From: Lepas anatifera
Taxonomy: Eukaryota; Arthropoda; Thecostraca; Lepadidae
Direction: 5' to 3'
NCBI GenBank assembly: GCA_034440635.1
Contig: JAOTON010002228.1
Span: forward strand, 720,001 to 784,000
DNA: 64,000 nt
The notes beneath the pieces were generated by a model. That model saw only the letters and a list, made by a program, of their open reading frames with translations, was not told the DNA's origin and searched no databases. This document shows, one piece after another, positions 21,630-34,843 of the stretch. How positions within the stretch are numbered: position 1 is the first letter of the stretch; every line of letters starts with the position of its first letter. The position numbers were made by a program, and so were the translations under genes.

Positions 21630-23032
21630 CGGCGCAGCCGCAGCCGACGAAGGCGTAGCGTTGCACTGCAGGGCAGGGAGGCACCTAACCGCAGGTTAGG
21701 TGCGCCGCAGGCCGAATCGCTGCATAGGGACAAAGTTAGGTAAGGTTCGGTTATGTCATGACAGCTTTGCACAGAGGGACGTCATTGAGGAACCTTGGAG
21801 CGACAGGAAAACCAACATTTTATGGGTTGGGGATGACGTCGCAAAAACTGCTGAGGTTTTATGCTACCACGGCAAGGATAAATTAAGGAAACCCTTCAAA
21901 TCAAGATAGAGTTCGAGTTTAGGAATCGCAACAGATGAAAATGGTTCGGCTTGGTTTCCTCACCACAGATTTTATTAACACAGTCAGTGGGCTCGGCAAA
22001 ACGAGCCAAGGCGCTAGGTGCGCCGCAGGCCGGCTCGCTCCATAGGGACAAGTTTAAGTAAGGTTTAGTTATGCATGACAGCTTCGAACAGTGCGGCGAA
22101 GCCGTGGGGGTATCCGCGAGTGAAACTCGCAGACTGGAGCCTTAGGAGGCGCGGCGCAGCCGCAGCCGACGAAGGCGTAGCGTTGCACCGCAGGTTAGGG
22201 AGACACCTAACCGCAGGTTGGGTGCGCCGCAGGCCGGCTAGCTGCATAGAGACAAGGTTAGGTAAGGTTCGGTTATGTCATCACACCTTCAAACATCACG
22301 GCGGAGTTGCGCGGGTGTCCCCGAGTGAAACTCGCGGACCGGAGTCTGAGGAGGCGCGGCGCAGCCGCAGCCGAGGAAGGCGTAGCGTTGCACCGCAGGT
22401 AAGGGAGGCACCTAGCCGCAGGTTAGGTGCGCCGCAGGCCGGCTAGCTGCATAGGGACAAAGTTAGGTAAGGTTCGGTTATATCATGACAGCTTTGCACA
22501 GAGGGGAGGTCATTGAGGAACCTTGGAGCGACGGGAAAACCATTTTTTAAGAGGTTGGGGATTACGTAGCATAAGCTGCTGAGGTTTTATGCTACCAGGG
22601 CAAGGATAAATTAGGGAAAACTTTAAGTCATGATAGGGTTTGAGCCTGAGGAGGCGCGGCGCAGCCGCAGCCGACGAAGGCGTAGCGTTGCACCGCAGGT
22701 TAGGGACGCACCTAACCGCAGGTTAGGTGCGCCGCAGCCCGGTTTGCTGCATACACACAAGGTTAAGTAAGGTTCGGTTATGTCATGACAGCTTTGCACA
22801 GGGAAAGGTCATTGAGGGACCTTGGAGCGACGGGAAAACCATTTTTAAGGGTTTGATGATTAAGTAGCATAAACTGCTGAGGTCTTATGCTACCAGGGCA
22901 AGGATAGATTAGGGAAAACTTCAAGTCATGATAGGGTTTGAGTTTACGAACCCCAACAGATGAAAATGGTTCGGCTCGGTTTCCTCACCACAGATTTTTT
23001 AACACAGTCAGTGGGCTCAGTCAGTGAGCTTT

Positions 23033-23310
23033 TGAATGGTGTTAGAAAAATGTTTCTAGCTATCATAGTTTCTGAGATATAGGAGGTTTTCTTAGTACAC
23101 CTCATAGTAGCGATTTTGACCTATTTTGAACTCTGGTGACCTTGATATTGACCTGACAAGAAAAATGACTGAAGTATTTTCGATATCATTTTCGAAGAGC
23201 TTTCGATTGCCGTTTTGCGCTTTTTTCTAGCTCTCTTAGTTTTTGGGATCGTGGGGGTCTTTTTTAGCCCCCCCACCAGGGCGAAGGTGGCTCGTACCCG
23301 CCACCGGGGC
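23033..23310. mobile_element. Relic of a TTAA-flanked (piggyBac-like) element
   Basis: This closely matches the last ~290 bp of the element at 52802-54007, ending CCACCGGGGCAAGGGTTAAC. The terminal TTAA merges into array sequence (TTAACATTGTA, as in CCGTCTTAACATTG of intact units). The right insertion boundary is thus intact, but the left half and left flank are gone. No transposase is present. Confidence 0.75.
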
Positions 23311-25970
23311 AAGGGTTAACATTGTAGTCGGAGAATACAAGTCGCATGTGCTCAGGGGGTCCTCCACTTGGAAGATGTGCAAGGATTTCAAATAGCCACA
23401 ATTTTGTTATTGAAAATGCAAGTTTTCGAAACACGATGTTTCTGGCCAATGACTATCCGATCATTGGATCATCATCCGATCCGGAGAGGGAAACGGTCTG
23501 CGGCAAAGCCGCAGGTTTGTCCGCGAGTGACACTCGCGGACCGGAGCCTGAGGAGGCGCGGCGCAGCGACAGCCGACGAAGGCGTAGCGTTGCACTGCAG
23601 GGTAGGGAGAAACCTAACCGCAGGTTAGGTGCGCCGCAGGCCGAATCGCTGCATAGGGACAAAGTTAGGTAAGGTTCGGTTATGTCATGACAGCCTTGCA
23701 CAGAGGGACGTCATTGAGGAACCTTGGAAAAACAGGAAAACCAACTTTTTAGGGGTTGGGGATGACGTCGCAAAAACTGTTGAAGTTTTATGCTGGATGG
23801 GCAAGGATAAATATGAGGTAGGGAAACCCTCCAAATGAAGTTAGGGTTTATGTTTGGTAATCGCGACAGATGAATATCGTTCCGCTTGGTATCCTCACAA
23901 CAGCTTTTGTTAACACAGTCAGTGGGATCGGCGAAGCGAGCCATGGCGCTAGGTGCGCCGCAGGCCGGCTCGCTCCATAGGGACAAGTTTAAGTAAGGTT
24001 TAGTTATGTCATGACAGCTTCGAACAACGCAGCGAAGACACGGGGGTATCCGCGAGTTTCACTCGCGGACCGGAGCCTGAGGAGGCGCAGCGCAGCCGCA
24101 GCCGACGAAGGCGTAGCAATGCACCGCAGGTTAGGGGAGGCACCTAACCGCAGGTTAGGTGCGCCGCAGGCCGGCTAGCTGCATACGGACAAAGTTAGGT
24201 AAGGTTCGGTTATGCCATTATCCGTTGGAATTTCGCGGCGAAACCTCGGGGGTGTCCGCGAGTGAAGCTTGCGGACCGGACCCTGAGGAGGCGCGGCGCA
24301 GCCGCAGCCGACGAAGGCGTAATGCTGCACCGCAGGTTAGGGAGGCACCTAACGGCAGTTTACGTGTGCCGCAGGCCGGATTGCTGCATATGGAGAAGGT
24401 TAGGTAAGGTTTGGTTATGTCATGACAGTTTGGAACAGCGCGGCGAAGCCTGCGGGTGTCCGCGAGTGAAACTCGCAGCCGGAGCTTGAGGAGGGGCGGC
24501 GCAGCCGCAGCCGACGAAGGCGTAGCGTTGCACCGCAGGTTAGGGAGGCACCTAACCGAGGCACCTAACCGGAGGTTAGGTGCGCCGAAAGCCCGTTTGC
24601 TGCATAGACACAAGGTTAGGTAAGGTTCGGTTATGTCATGACAACTTTGCACAAGGAAAGGTCATTGAGGGACCTCGGAGCGACGGGAAAGCCAACTTTT
24701 AAGGCTTTGGGGATAACGACGCACAAACTATTGAAGCTTTATGCTAGATGGGCAAGGATAAATATGAGGCAGGGAAACCCTCCAAATCAAGATAGGGTTT
24801 GTGTTTAGTAATTCCGACAGATGAATATGGTTCCGTTTGATTTCCTCACAACAGCTTTTGTAACACAGTTATTGGGTTCCGCGAAGCGAGCCAAGGCGCT
24901 AGTCTATATTACTATATGAGTAACGTGCGTCTGTGTATCTGTCTGTCTGTCGTCTTTTGTTTTTTAGTTGATTGGGATTGGCTGCAGGTCAAACTAAAGG
25001 CGATATTTAGACGAATTTTTTTTTAATGTGTCGGAAAATGATGTGAGGAGTGCCTTTGAGGGGTCTCAAGAGTTGGTTCCAGATAGTATGCACGTGGCAC
25101 GTGCTCAAAATTGAACATTTCTCCCCATTGACTTAACATGGGAAACGGCGACGAAAAACACAAACACGGCAAATTGGGCGTCATTTTGTAGACCGGTCCA
25201 CAAATTCCCACTTTGGCCCATGTGGGAAAAATGTACCCGAAACGTGGTACTGGGTTTTGGCTACACAGTGGATGGAGATTAAAGTTTGCACGTGCTGTGT
25301 GTTCAGCAGGGCGTGCGTTCCCCGGAATGGAGGTAGGCGTCTAAAATCACGGTTTTTTCGACATTGCTCGGAAAGTAAGAGGGTACGGACACGAAACCGG
25401 CACAGATCAATGCAGCGCAAAGATTTGCACGTTGTGGTGTGCGTTTGGTACAAAAACCTCCTTTGAGAAGAAAATTAATCACGAAAAACACGTAAAAATC
25501 GAAATCAAAATGGGTCAAGTAACTCAAAAACAATTGATGCGCCATGTGGGTTATCTGCGAGCAGAGTTGCGTATATGTACCGTCTATGCCATGCAGGAAA
25601 TACCCAGGCTGTAGGCTGCACGTGCTGGTCACGAGGTTGTGTCAAACAGGTCACTGTCGATTTTTGGGTTTTCCAGTTTTCCGACTGTAACTTGGGAACG
25701 GTTAGTGATAAAGAGACGAAATAACACACACGGAGTGCTCCGAGCAAAGGCGCATCTTTTTGTATTTACACCTAGCCACTAAACACAATATCTTAGAAAA
25801 TTACTCCAAAAGATTTAAGTGCACCAAAATTACAATTCAAAACGGCCACATAATTTTTTCAAATTTTCTATGTTATAATGGCTTTCAAATTCCGAAACAT
25901 ATATATTCGTAAACGATGGACAAATACCTTCAATAATCTGGTTTTATGAATTATATAACCCTGATAGTTT
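23307..25970 (+). repeat. Array unit 4b, resuming after the TTAA relic
   Basis: The unit resumes at TTAACATTG and runs through about four to five subrepeats (about 23490-24640) to a complete AT-rich half with the CTGT tract near 24925. An internal join near 23952 copies the one near 22017. A 13-bp motif AGGCACCTAACCG is doubled near 24546. Confidence 0.8.
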
Positions 25971-28127
25971 CATAGAAATGCGCAAAAGTGTTAAACAGTT
26001 GCAAAATTTCTCTTCGAAGCACGGAAAATTCGTCTTTACATTGTAAATATCCGTCGGAGAATAAAAGTCGCATGTGCTCAGGGGACCCTCTGCTTGAAAG
26101 ATGTGCAAGGATTTCAAATAGCCACAAATTTTTTCTTCAAAATTCAAGTTTTCGAAATACGATATTTTGGCCAATGCCTAGGGGAGGGAAACGATCCGCG
26201 GCGAAGCTGCGGTGGTGTCCACGAATGAAACTCGCGGACCGGAGCCTGCGGAGGCGCGGCGCAGCCGCAGCCGACGAAGGCGTAGCGTTGCACCGCAGGT
26301 TAGGGAGGCACCTAACCGCAGGTTAGGTGCGCCGCAAGCCGGTTTGCTTCATACGGACAATGTTAGGTAAGGTTTGGTTATGTCATGATAGCTGCGAACA
26401 GCGCGGCGAAGCCGCACGGGTGTCCGCGAGTGTAACAAGCGGACCGGAGCCTGAGAAGTCGCGGCGCACCCGCAGCCGACGAATGCGTAGCGTTGCACCG
26501 CAAGTTAGGGAGGCACCTAAACGCAGGTTAGGTGCTCTGCAGGCCGGATCGCAGCATAGGGAAAAGTTTAAGTAAGGTTTGGATACGTCACAATAACTTT
26601 AAACATCGCTGCGAAACCGCAGGTTTGTCCGCGAGTGAAACTCGCGGACTGGAGCCTGAGGAGGCGGGCGCAGCCGCAGCCGACGAAGGCGTAGCGTTGC
26701 ACCGCAGGTTAGGGAGGCACCTAACCGCAGGTTAGGTGCCCCGCAGGCCGGCTAGCTGCATAGGGGCAAAATTAGGGAAGGTTCGGGTGTATCATGACAG
26801 CTTCGCACAGATGGAGGTCATTGAGGAACCTTGGAGTGACGGGAAAACCATTTTTTAAGGGATTTGGGATAACACAGCATAAGCTGCTGAGGTTTTATGC
26901 TACCAGGGCAGGGATAGATTAGGGAAAACTTCAATTCATGATAGGGTTTGAGTTTACGAATCCCAACAGATAAAATGGTTCGGCTTGGTTTCCTCACCAC
27001 AGATTTTATTAACACAGTCAGTGGGCTCAGCGAAGCAATCCAAGGCGCTAGTCTATATTACTATTTGAGTAACGTGCGTCTGTGTGTTTGTCTGTCATCG
27101 TTTGTTTTTTAGTTGATTGGGATTGGCTGCAGGTCAAACTAAAAGCGATATTGAGATGAAACTTTTTTTAATGTGTTGGAAAATGTTGTGGGGAGTGCCT
27201 TTAAGGGGTCTCCAGTTCCGTTGCAGATGGTTTGCACGTGGCACGTGCTCAAAGTTTAAATTTTCTCCCCATTGACTTAACATAGGAAACGGAGGCGAAA
27301 AGTACAAACACGGCAAAACGGGTGTCATTTTGTGAGCCGGTGACAACTTCCCACTTTGGTCCATGTGGGAAAAAGTGTAGTTGAAACGTGGCACCGGGTT
27401 TTGGCTACACAGTGGATGCAGATTAAAGTTTGCACGTCCTGCGTGCTCAGCAGGGTGTGCGTTCTCCGGAATGGGGGTAGTCGTCTAAAATCATGGTTTT
27501 TCGGACATTTCACCGAAAGTAAGAGCCGTACGGACTCGAAACCGGCTCAGATCGATGCAGCGCAAGGATTCGCACGTTGCAGTGTGCTTTTGGTAAGAAA
27601 ACCGCAGTTGAGAAGAAAATCAATCATGAAAAACACGAAAAAATGTACAAAAAATCGAAATTAAAATAGGGTCTGTATCTCGGAGACTATTGATGTGCCA
27701 TGTAGGGTATCTATGAGTCAAAGTTGCGTCCATGTACCGTCTATGCGATGCAGGAAATACCCAGGCTGTAGGTTGCACGTGCTGGTCACGAGGTTGTGTC
27801 AAACACGTCACTGTCGATTTTTGGGTTTTGCGGTTTTTCGACTGTAACTTGGAAACGGTTAGAGATAAAGAGACTAAATAAGACGCACGGTGGGTTCCGA
27901 GCAAAGGCGCATCTTTTTGTAATTACATCTAACTACTAAACATAATATCTTAGAAAAGTACTTCAAAAGATTAAAATGCTCCAAAATTACAATTCAAAAC
28001 GGACACATAATTTGTTCCAATTTCCTATTTTTTAATGACTTTTAAATTCCGAAACATAGATATTCGTAAGCGATACAAAAATACCTTTAATAATCTGGTT
28101 TTATTTTCTATGTAACCCTAATAGTTT
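25971..28127 (+). repeat. Array unit 5
   Basis: About 2.16 kb with three subrepeats (26180-26815). The segment 26472-26666 is identical to one in unit 4. The landmark CACGTG near 27434 is mutated to CACGTC. The AT-rich half is intact. Confidence 0.85.
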
Positions 28128-30278
28128 CATAGTAATGTGAAAAAGTGTAAAACAGTTGCAAAATTTCCCTTCGAAGCATGGAAATTCCGTCTTAACACTG
28201 TAAATATCTGTTGAAGAATAAAACTCGGATGTGCTCAGGGGGCCCGCCGCTTGAGGGACACTCAAGGATTTAAAAGAGCCACAGTTTTGTTCTTGAAAAT
28301 GGAAGTCTTCGAAATACGATGTTTTGGCCAATGCCTAGGGGAGGGAAACGATCCGCGGCGAAGCTGCGGTGGTGTCCACGGGTGAAACTCGCGGACCGGA
28401 GCCTGAGGAGGCGCGGCGCAGCCGCAGCCGACGAAGGCGTAGCGTTGCACCGCAGGCTAGGTGCGCTGCAGGCCGGTTTGCTTCATAGGGACAATGTTAG
28501 GTAAGGTTTGGTTATGTCATGACAGCTTCGAACAGTGCGGCGAAGCCTACGGGTGTCCGCGAGTGTAACAAGCGGACCGGAGCCTGAGAAGTCGCGACAC
28601 AGCTGCAGCCGATGAAGGCGTAGCGTTGCACCGCAGGTTAAGCAGAAACCTAACCACAGGTTAGGTGCGCCGCAGGCCGGCTAGCTGCATAGGGACAAGG
28701 TAAGGTAAGGTTCAATTATGTCATGACAGCTTCGAACAGCGCGGCGACGCCGCGCGGGTGTCCACGAGTAAAACTCGCGGACCGGAGCCTGAGGAGGCGC
28801 GGCACAGCCGGAGCCGACGAAGGCGTAGCGTTGCACCGCAGGTTAGGCAGGCACCTAGCCGCCGGTTAGGTCCGCCGCAGGCCGGTTAGCTGCATAGGGA
28901 CAAGGTTAGGTAAGGTTCGGTTATTTCATGACAGCTTTGCACAGGGAAAGGTCATTGAGGGACCTTGGAGCGACGGGAAAGCCAACTTTTAAGGGTTTGG
29001 GGATAACGACGCAAAAACTGTTGAAGTTTTATGCTGGATGGGCAAGGATAAATATGAGGTAGGGAAACCCTCCAAATGAAGATAGGGTTTTAGGTTTGGT
29101 AATGGCGACAGATGAATATCGTTCCGCTTGGTTTCCTCACAACAGCTTTTGTTAACACAGTCAGTGGGCTCGGCGAAGCGAGTCAAGGCGCTACTCTATG
29201 CAACTATTTGAGTAACGTGCGTCTGTGTGTCTGTCTGTGTGTCCTCTTTTGTTTTTTAGTTGATTGGGATTGGCTGCAGGTCAAACTAAAGGCGATATTG
29301 AGACGAAACTTTTTGTAATGTGTGGGAAAATGATGTTGGGAGTGCCTTTGTGGGGTCCAAAGTTCTGGTTGCAGATAGTTTGCACGTGGCACATGCTCAA
29401 AGTTGAACTTTTCTCCCCATTGGCTCACCATGGAAAACGGCGACGAAAAACACAAACACGGCAAAACGGGCACCAATTTTTAGGCAGGTCCAGAACGTTC
29501 CACTTTGGCCAATCTCGGAAAAAGTGTACCCAAACCGTGTCACCTGGTTTTGGCTACACAGTGGATGCAGATTAAAGTTTGCACGTGCTGCGTGCTCAGC
29601 AGGGTGTGCGTTCTCCGGAATAGGGGTAGTCGTCTAAAATCATAGTTTTTTGGAAATTTCTTCGAAAGTAAGAGCCGTACGGACTCTAAACCGGCTCAGA
29701 TCGATGCATTGCAGAGATTTAAACGTTGTGGTGTGCTTTTTGTATAAACACCTCCGTTTGGAAGAAAATTAATCACGAAAAACACGAAAAAAACAACAAA
29801 AAATCGAAATCTAAATAGGGTCTGTATCTCGGAAACTATTGATGCCCAATGTGGAGTATCTGCGAGTCAAAGTTGTGTCCATGTACCGTCTATCCGATGC
29901 AGGAAAGACCCAGGCCGTAGGTTGCACGTGCTGGTCACGTGGTGGTGTCAAACAGGTCACTGTCGATTTTTGGGTTTTGCGGTTTTTTTTACTGCAACTT
30001 GGGAACGGTTAGTGATAAGGAGACGAAATAAAACGCACGGTGTACTCCGAGGAAAGGCGTATCTTTTTTGTTTTTACACCTAGCCACTAAACACAATATC
30101 TTGGAAAATTACTCCAAAAGATTAAAGTGCTCTAAAATTACAATTTAAAACGGCCACACAATTTGTTCAAATTTTCTATGTTATAATGGCTTTTAAATTC
30201 CGAAACATATATATTCGTAAACAATGGAAAAATACCTTCAATAATCTGGTTTTATTATCTATACAACCCTAATAGTTT
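28128..30278 (+). repeat. Array unit 6
   Basis: About 2.15 kb with three subrepeats (28340-28935). The CTGT tract near 29225 is short. The AT-rich half is complete. Confidence 0.85.
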
Positions 30279-30920
30279 CAGAGAAATGCGCAAAATTGTT
30301 AAACAGTTGCAAAATTTCCCTTCGAAGCACGGGAAATCCGTCTTAACATTGTACATATCCGTCGGAGAATAAAAGTCGCATGTGCTCAGGGGTCCTCCGC
30401 TTGAAATATGTGCAAGGATTTCAAATAGCCACAATTTTGTTATTGAAAATGCAAGTTTTCGAAACACGATGTTTTTCACCGATGCCTAGGGGAGGGAAAC
30501 GGTCTGCGTCAAAAACACGGGTTTGTCCGCGAGTGAAACCCGCGGACCGGAGCCTGAGGAGGCGCGGCGCAGCCGCAGCCGACGAAGGCGTAGCGCTGCA
30601 ACGCAGGCTAGGGAGGGTTTTGCGGTTTTTCGACTGTAACTTGGGGCCGGTTAGTGATAATAAGACTAAACAAGACGCACGGTGTGCTCCAAGCAAAGGC
30701 AAATCCTTTTTGCATTTACACCTAGCCACTAAACACAATATCTTAGAAAACTACTCCAAAAGACTAAAGTGCTCTAAAATTACAATTCAAAACGGTCACA
30801 CAATTTGTTCAAATTTTCTATCTTTTAATGTCTTTTAAATTCCGAAACATATATATTCGTAATTGAAGGAAAAATACCTTCAATAATCTGGTTTTATTTT
30901 CCATGTAATCCTAATAGTTT
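30279..30920 (+). repeat. Array unit 7, internally deleted (~0.64 kb)
   Basis: The unit has one partial subrepeat (to CAGGCTAGGGAGGG near 30617), then jumps to TTTTGCGGTTTTTCGACTG, skipping about 1.5 kb. This is a different deletion from that in unit 3. Confidence 0.8.
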
Positions 30921-32881
30921 CAGTATAATGTGGAAAAGTTTTGAACAGTTGCAAAATTTCCTTTCGAAACACGAAAAATCCATCTTAACATTGTAAATAT
31001 CCGTCGGAGAATAAAAGTCGCATGTGCTCAGAGGGTCCTCCGCTTGAAAGATGTGCAAGGATTTCAAATAGCCACAATTTTGTTATTGAAACTGCAAGTT
31101 TTCGAAACACGATGCTTTTGGCCGATGCTTAGGGAGGCAAAAATCCGCGGCGAAGCTGCGGGAGTGTCCGCGAGTGAAACTGGCCGCCCGGAGCCTAAGG
31201 AGGCGCGGCGCAGCCGCAGCCGACGAAGGCGTAGCGTTGCACCGTATGATAAGCAGGCACCTAACCGCAGGTTACACGCGCCCCAGGCTGCTCTGCTGCA
31301 TAGACACAAGATTAGGTAAGGTTCGGTTATGTCATGACACCTTGGAACAGTGCGGCGAAGCCACGCGAGTGTCTGTGAGTGAAACTCGCGGACCGGAACC
31401 TGAGGAGGCGCGGCGCAGCCGCAGCCGACGAAGACGTAACGTTGCACTGCCGGTTAGGCAGGCACCTAACCGCAGGTTAGGTGTGCCGCAGGCCGGTTTG
31501 CTGCATTGAAACAAGGTTAGGTAAGGTTCGGTTATGTGATGATAGCTTCGCACAGGGAAAGGTCATTGAGGGACCTTGGAGCGACGGGAAAACCATTTTT
31601 AAGGGGTTGGGGATTAAGTAACATAAACTGCTGAGGTCTTATGCTACCGGGGCAAGGATAAATTAGGGAAAACTTCAAGTCATGATAGGGTTTGAGTTTA
31701 CAAATCCCAACAGATGAAAATGGTTCGGCTCGGTTTCCTCACCACAGATTTTATTAACACAGTCAGTGGGCTCAGCGAAGCTAGCCAAGGCGCTAGTCTA
31801 TATAACTATTTGAGTAACGTGCGTCTGTGTATCTGTCTGTCTGTCTGTCGTCTTTTGTTTTTTAGTTGATTGGGATTGGCTGCAGGTCAAACTAAAGGCG
31901 ATATTAAGACAAAACTTTTTGTAATGTGTCAAAAAATGTTGTGGGGAGTGCCTTTGAGTGGTCTCAAGTTCTGGTTGCAGATAGTATGCACGTGGCGCGT
32001 GCTCAAAGTTGAACTTTTCTCGCAATTGACTTAACATGGGAAAGAGCGACGAAAAATACAAACACGGCAAGACGGGTGTCAATTTGTAAGCCGCTCCACA
32101 ACGTCCCACTTTGGTCCATGTGGGAAAAAGTGTAGTTTAAACGTGGCACCGGGTTTTGGCTACACAGTGGATGGAGATTAAAGCTTGCACGTGCTGCGTG
32201 CTCAGCAGGGTGTGCGTTCTCCGGAATAGGGGTAGTCGTCTAAAATCACGGTTTTTTCAACATTGCTCGGAAAGTAAGAGGGGTACAGACTCAAAAGTGG
32301 CACGGATCGGTGCAGCACAAAAATCTGCACGTTTTGGTGTGCGTTTGGTGCGAAAACCTCCATTGGGAAGAAATTAATCACGAAAAACACGAAAAAATCG
32401 AAGAAAAAATTAAAATTAAAATGGGGCATGTAACTCAGAAGCCATTGTTGCGCCATGTGGGGTTTCTGCGAGTCAAAGTGGTGTCCATGTACCGTCTATC
32501 CGATGCAGGAAAGACCCAGGCCGTAGGTTGGACGTCTGGTCACGAGGTGGTGTCAAACAGGTCACTGTCGATTTTTGGGTTTTGCGGTTTTTTGACTGCA
32601 ACTTGGGAACGGTTAGTGATAAAGAGACGAAATAAAACGCACGGTGTGCTCCGAGCAAAGGCGCATCTTTTTTGTATTTACACTTAGCAACTAAACACAA
32701 TATCTTGGAAAATTACTCTAAAAGATTAAAGTGCTCTAAAATTACGGTTTAAAACGGCCACACAATTTGTTCACATTTTCTATGTTATAATGGCTTTTAA
32801 ATTACGAAACATATATATTCGTAAACAATGAAAAATATCTTCAATAATCTGCTTTTATTATCTATACAACCTTAATAGTTT
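30921..32881 (+). repeat. Array unit 8
   Basis: About 1.96 kb with two subrepeats (31130-31550). The first CACCTAACC stem-loop is degraded (GCAGGTTACACGCG). It has the CTGT tract near 31822 and a complete AT-rich half. Confidence 0.85.
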
Positions 32882-34843
32882 CAGAGAAATGCGTAAAAGT
32901 GTTAAACAGTTGCAAAATTTCCCTTCGAAGCACGAAAAATCCGTCTTAACATTGTAAATATCCGTCGGAGAATAAAAGTCGCATGTGCTCAGGGGGCCCT
33001 CCCCTTGAAATATGTGCAAGGATTTCAAACAGCCACAATTTTGTTATTGAAAATGCAAGTTTTCGAAACACGATGTTTTTGGCCGATGCCTAGGGGAGGG
33101 AAACGGTCCGCGTCAAAAACGCAGGTTTGTCTGCGAGTGAAACTCGCGGACCGGAGCCTGAGGAGGCGCGGCGTGGCCGCAGCCGACGAAGGCGTCGCGT
33201 TGCACCGCGGGTTAGGCAGGCACCTAACCGCAGGTTAGGGGCGCCGCAGACCGGTTTACTGCAGAGACACAACGTTAGGTAAGGTTTGGTTATGTCATGA
33301 CAGCTTGGAAGAGCGCGGCGAAGCCGGGCGGGTGTTCCCGAGTGAAACTTGCGGACCGGAGCCTGAGGAGGCGCGGCGCAGCCGCAGCCGACGAAGGCGT
33401 AGCGTTGCACCGCAGGTTTGGGACGCGCCTAACCGCAGGTTAGGTGCGCCGCAGGCCGGTTTGCTGCATAGACACAAGGTTAGGTAAGGTTGTTTCGGTT
33501 ATGTCATGACAGCTTTGCACAGGGAAAGGTCATTGAGGGACCTTGGAGCGACGGGAAAGCCAACTTTTAAGGGTTTGGGGATAACGACGCACAAACTGAT
33601 GAAGTTTTATGCTGGATGGGCAAGGATAAATATGAGGTAGGGAAACCCTCCAAATGAAGATAGGGTTTATGTTTGGCAATGGCGACAGATGAATATCGTT
33701 CCGCTTGGTTTCCTCACAACAGCTTTTGTTAACACAGTCAGTGGGCTCGGCGAAGCGAGCCAAGGCGCTAGTCTATATAACTATTTGAGTAACGAGCGTC
33801 TGTGTGTCTGTCTGTCGTCTTTTGTATTTTAGTTGATTGGGATTGGCTGCAGGTCAAACTATAGGCCATATTCAGACGAAACTTTTTAATGTGTCGGAAA
33901 ATGTTGTGGGGAGTGCCTTTAAGGGGTCTCAAATTCTGGTTGCAGATAGTATGCACGTGGTACGTGCTCAAAGTTGAACTTTTCTCCCCATTGACTAAGA
34001 TGGGAAACGGGGACAAAAATACGAATACAGCAAAACGGATTCCATTTTGTAAGCCGGTCCACAACGTTCCACTTTGGCCAATCCAGGAAAAAGTGTACCC
34101 GAAACGTGGTACCGGGTTTTGGCTACACAATGGAGGGAGATTAAAGTTTGCACGTGCTGCGTGCTCAGCAGGGTGTGCGTTCTCCGGAATAGGGGTAGTC
34201 GTCTAAAATCACGGTTTTTTAAACATTGCTCGGAAAGTAAGAGGGGTACAGACTCAAAAGTGCCACGGATCGGTGGAGCACAAAAATCTACACGTTTCGG
34301 TGTGCGTTTGGTGCGAAAACCTCCATTGGGAAGAAATTAATCACGAAAAACACGAAAAATCGAAGAAAAAATTAAAATCAAAATGGGGCATGTAACTCAG
34401 AAGCCATTGTTGCGCCATGTGGGGTTTCTGCGAGTCAAAGTTTCGTCCATGTACCGTCTATGCAATGCAGGAAATTCCCAGGCTGTAGGTTGCACGTGCT
34501 GGTCACGAGGGTGTGTCAAACAGGTCACTGTCGATTTTTGGGTTTTGCAATTTTTCGACTGTAACTTGGGAACGGTTAGTGATAAAGAGACGAAATAAAA
34601 CGCACGGTGTGCTCCGAACAAAGGCGCATCTTTTTGTATTTACACCTACCCACTAAACTCAATATCTTAGAAAATTGCTCCAAAAGATTAAAGTGCTCCA
34701 AAATTACAATTCGAAACGGCTGCATAATTTGTTCAAGTTTCCCATTTTTAATGTTTTTTTAATTCCAAAACATACATATCCGTAAACGATAGAAAAATAC
34801 CTTCAATAATCTGGTTTTATTTTTTATGTAGCCCTAATAGTTT
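32882..34843 (+). repeat. Array unit 9
   Basis: About 1.96 kb with two subrepeats (33090-33505). Its AT-rich half shares private variants with unit 8, such as CCATTGGGAAGAAATTAATC and CAGAAGCCATTGTTGCGCC. The two are probably sister duplicates. Confidence 0.85.

Larger units (their letters stand above)
20721..23032 (+). repeat. Array unit 4, with an expanded subrepeat core
   Basis: The unit start is normal, then a small hairpin-bearing insert (GGGGTATTT and AAATACCCC, 20903-20929) precedes a long core of about eight subrepeats. Two copies of the post-core segment (near 21775 and 22510) are each followed by a return to subrepeats (joins near 22017 and 22637). The AT-rich half with the CTGT tract is missing: the segment breaks off at 23032 against a TTAA-element relic. 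Confidence 0.8.
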
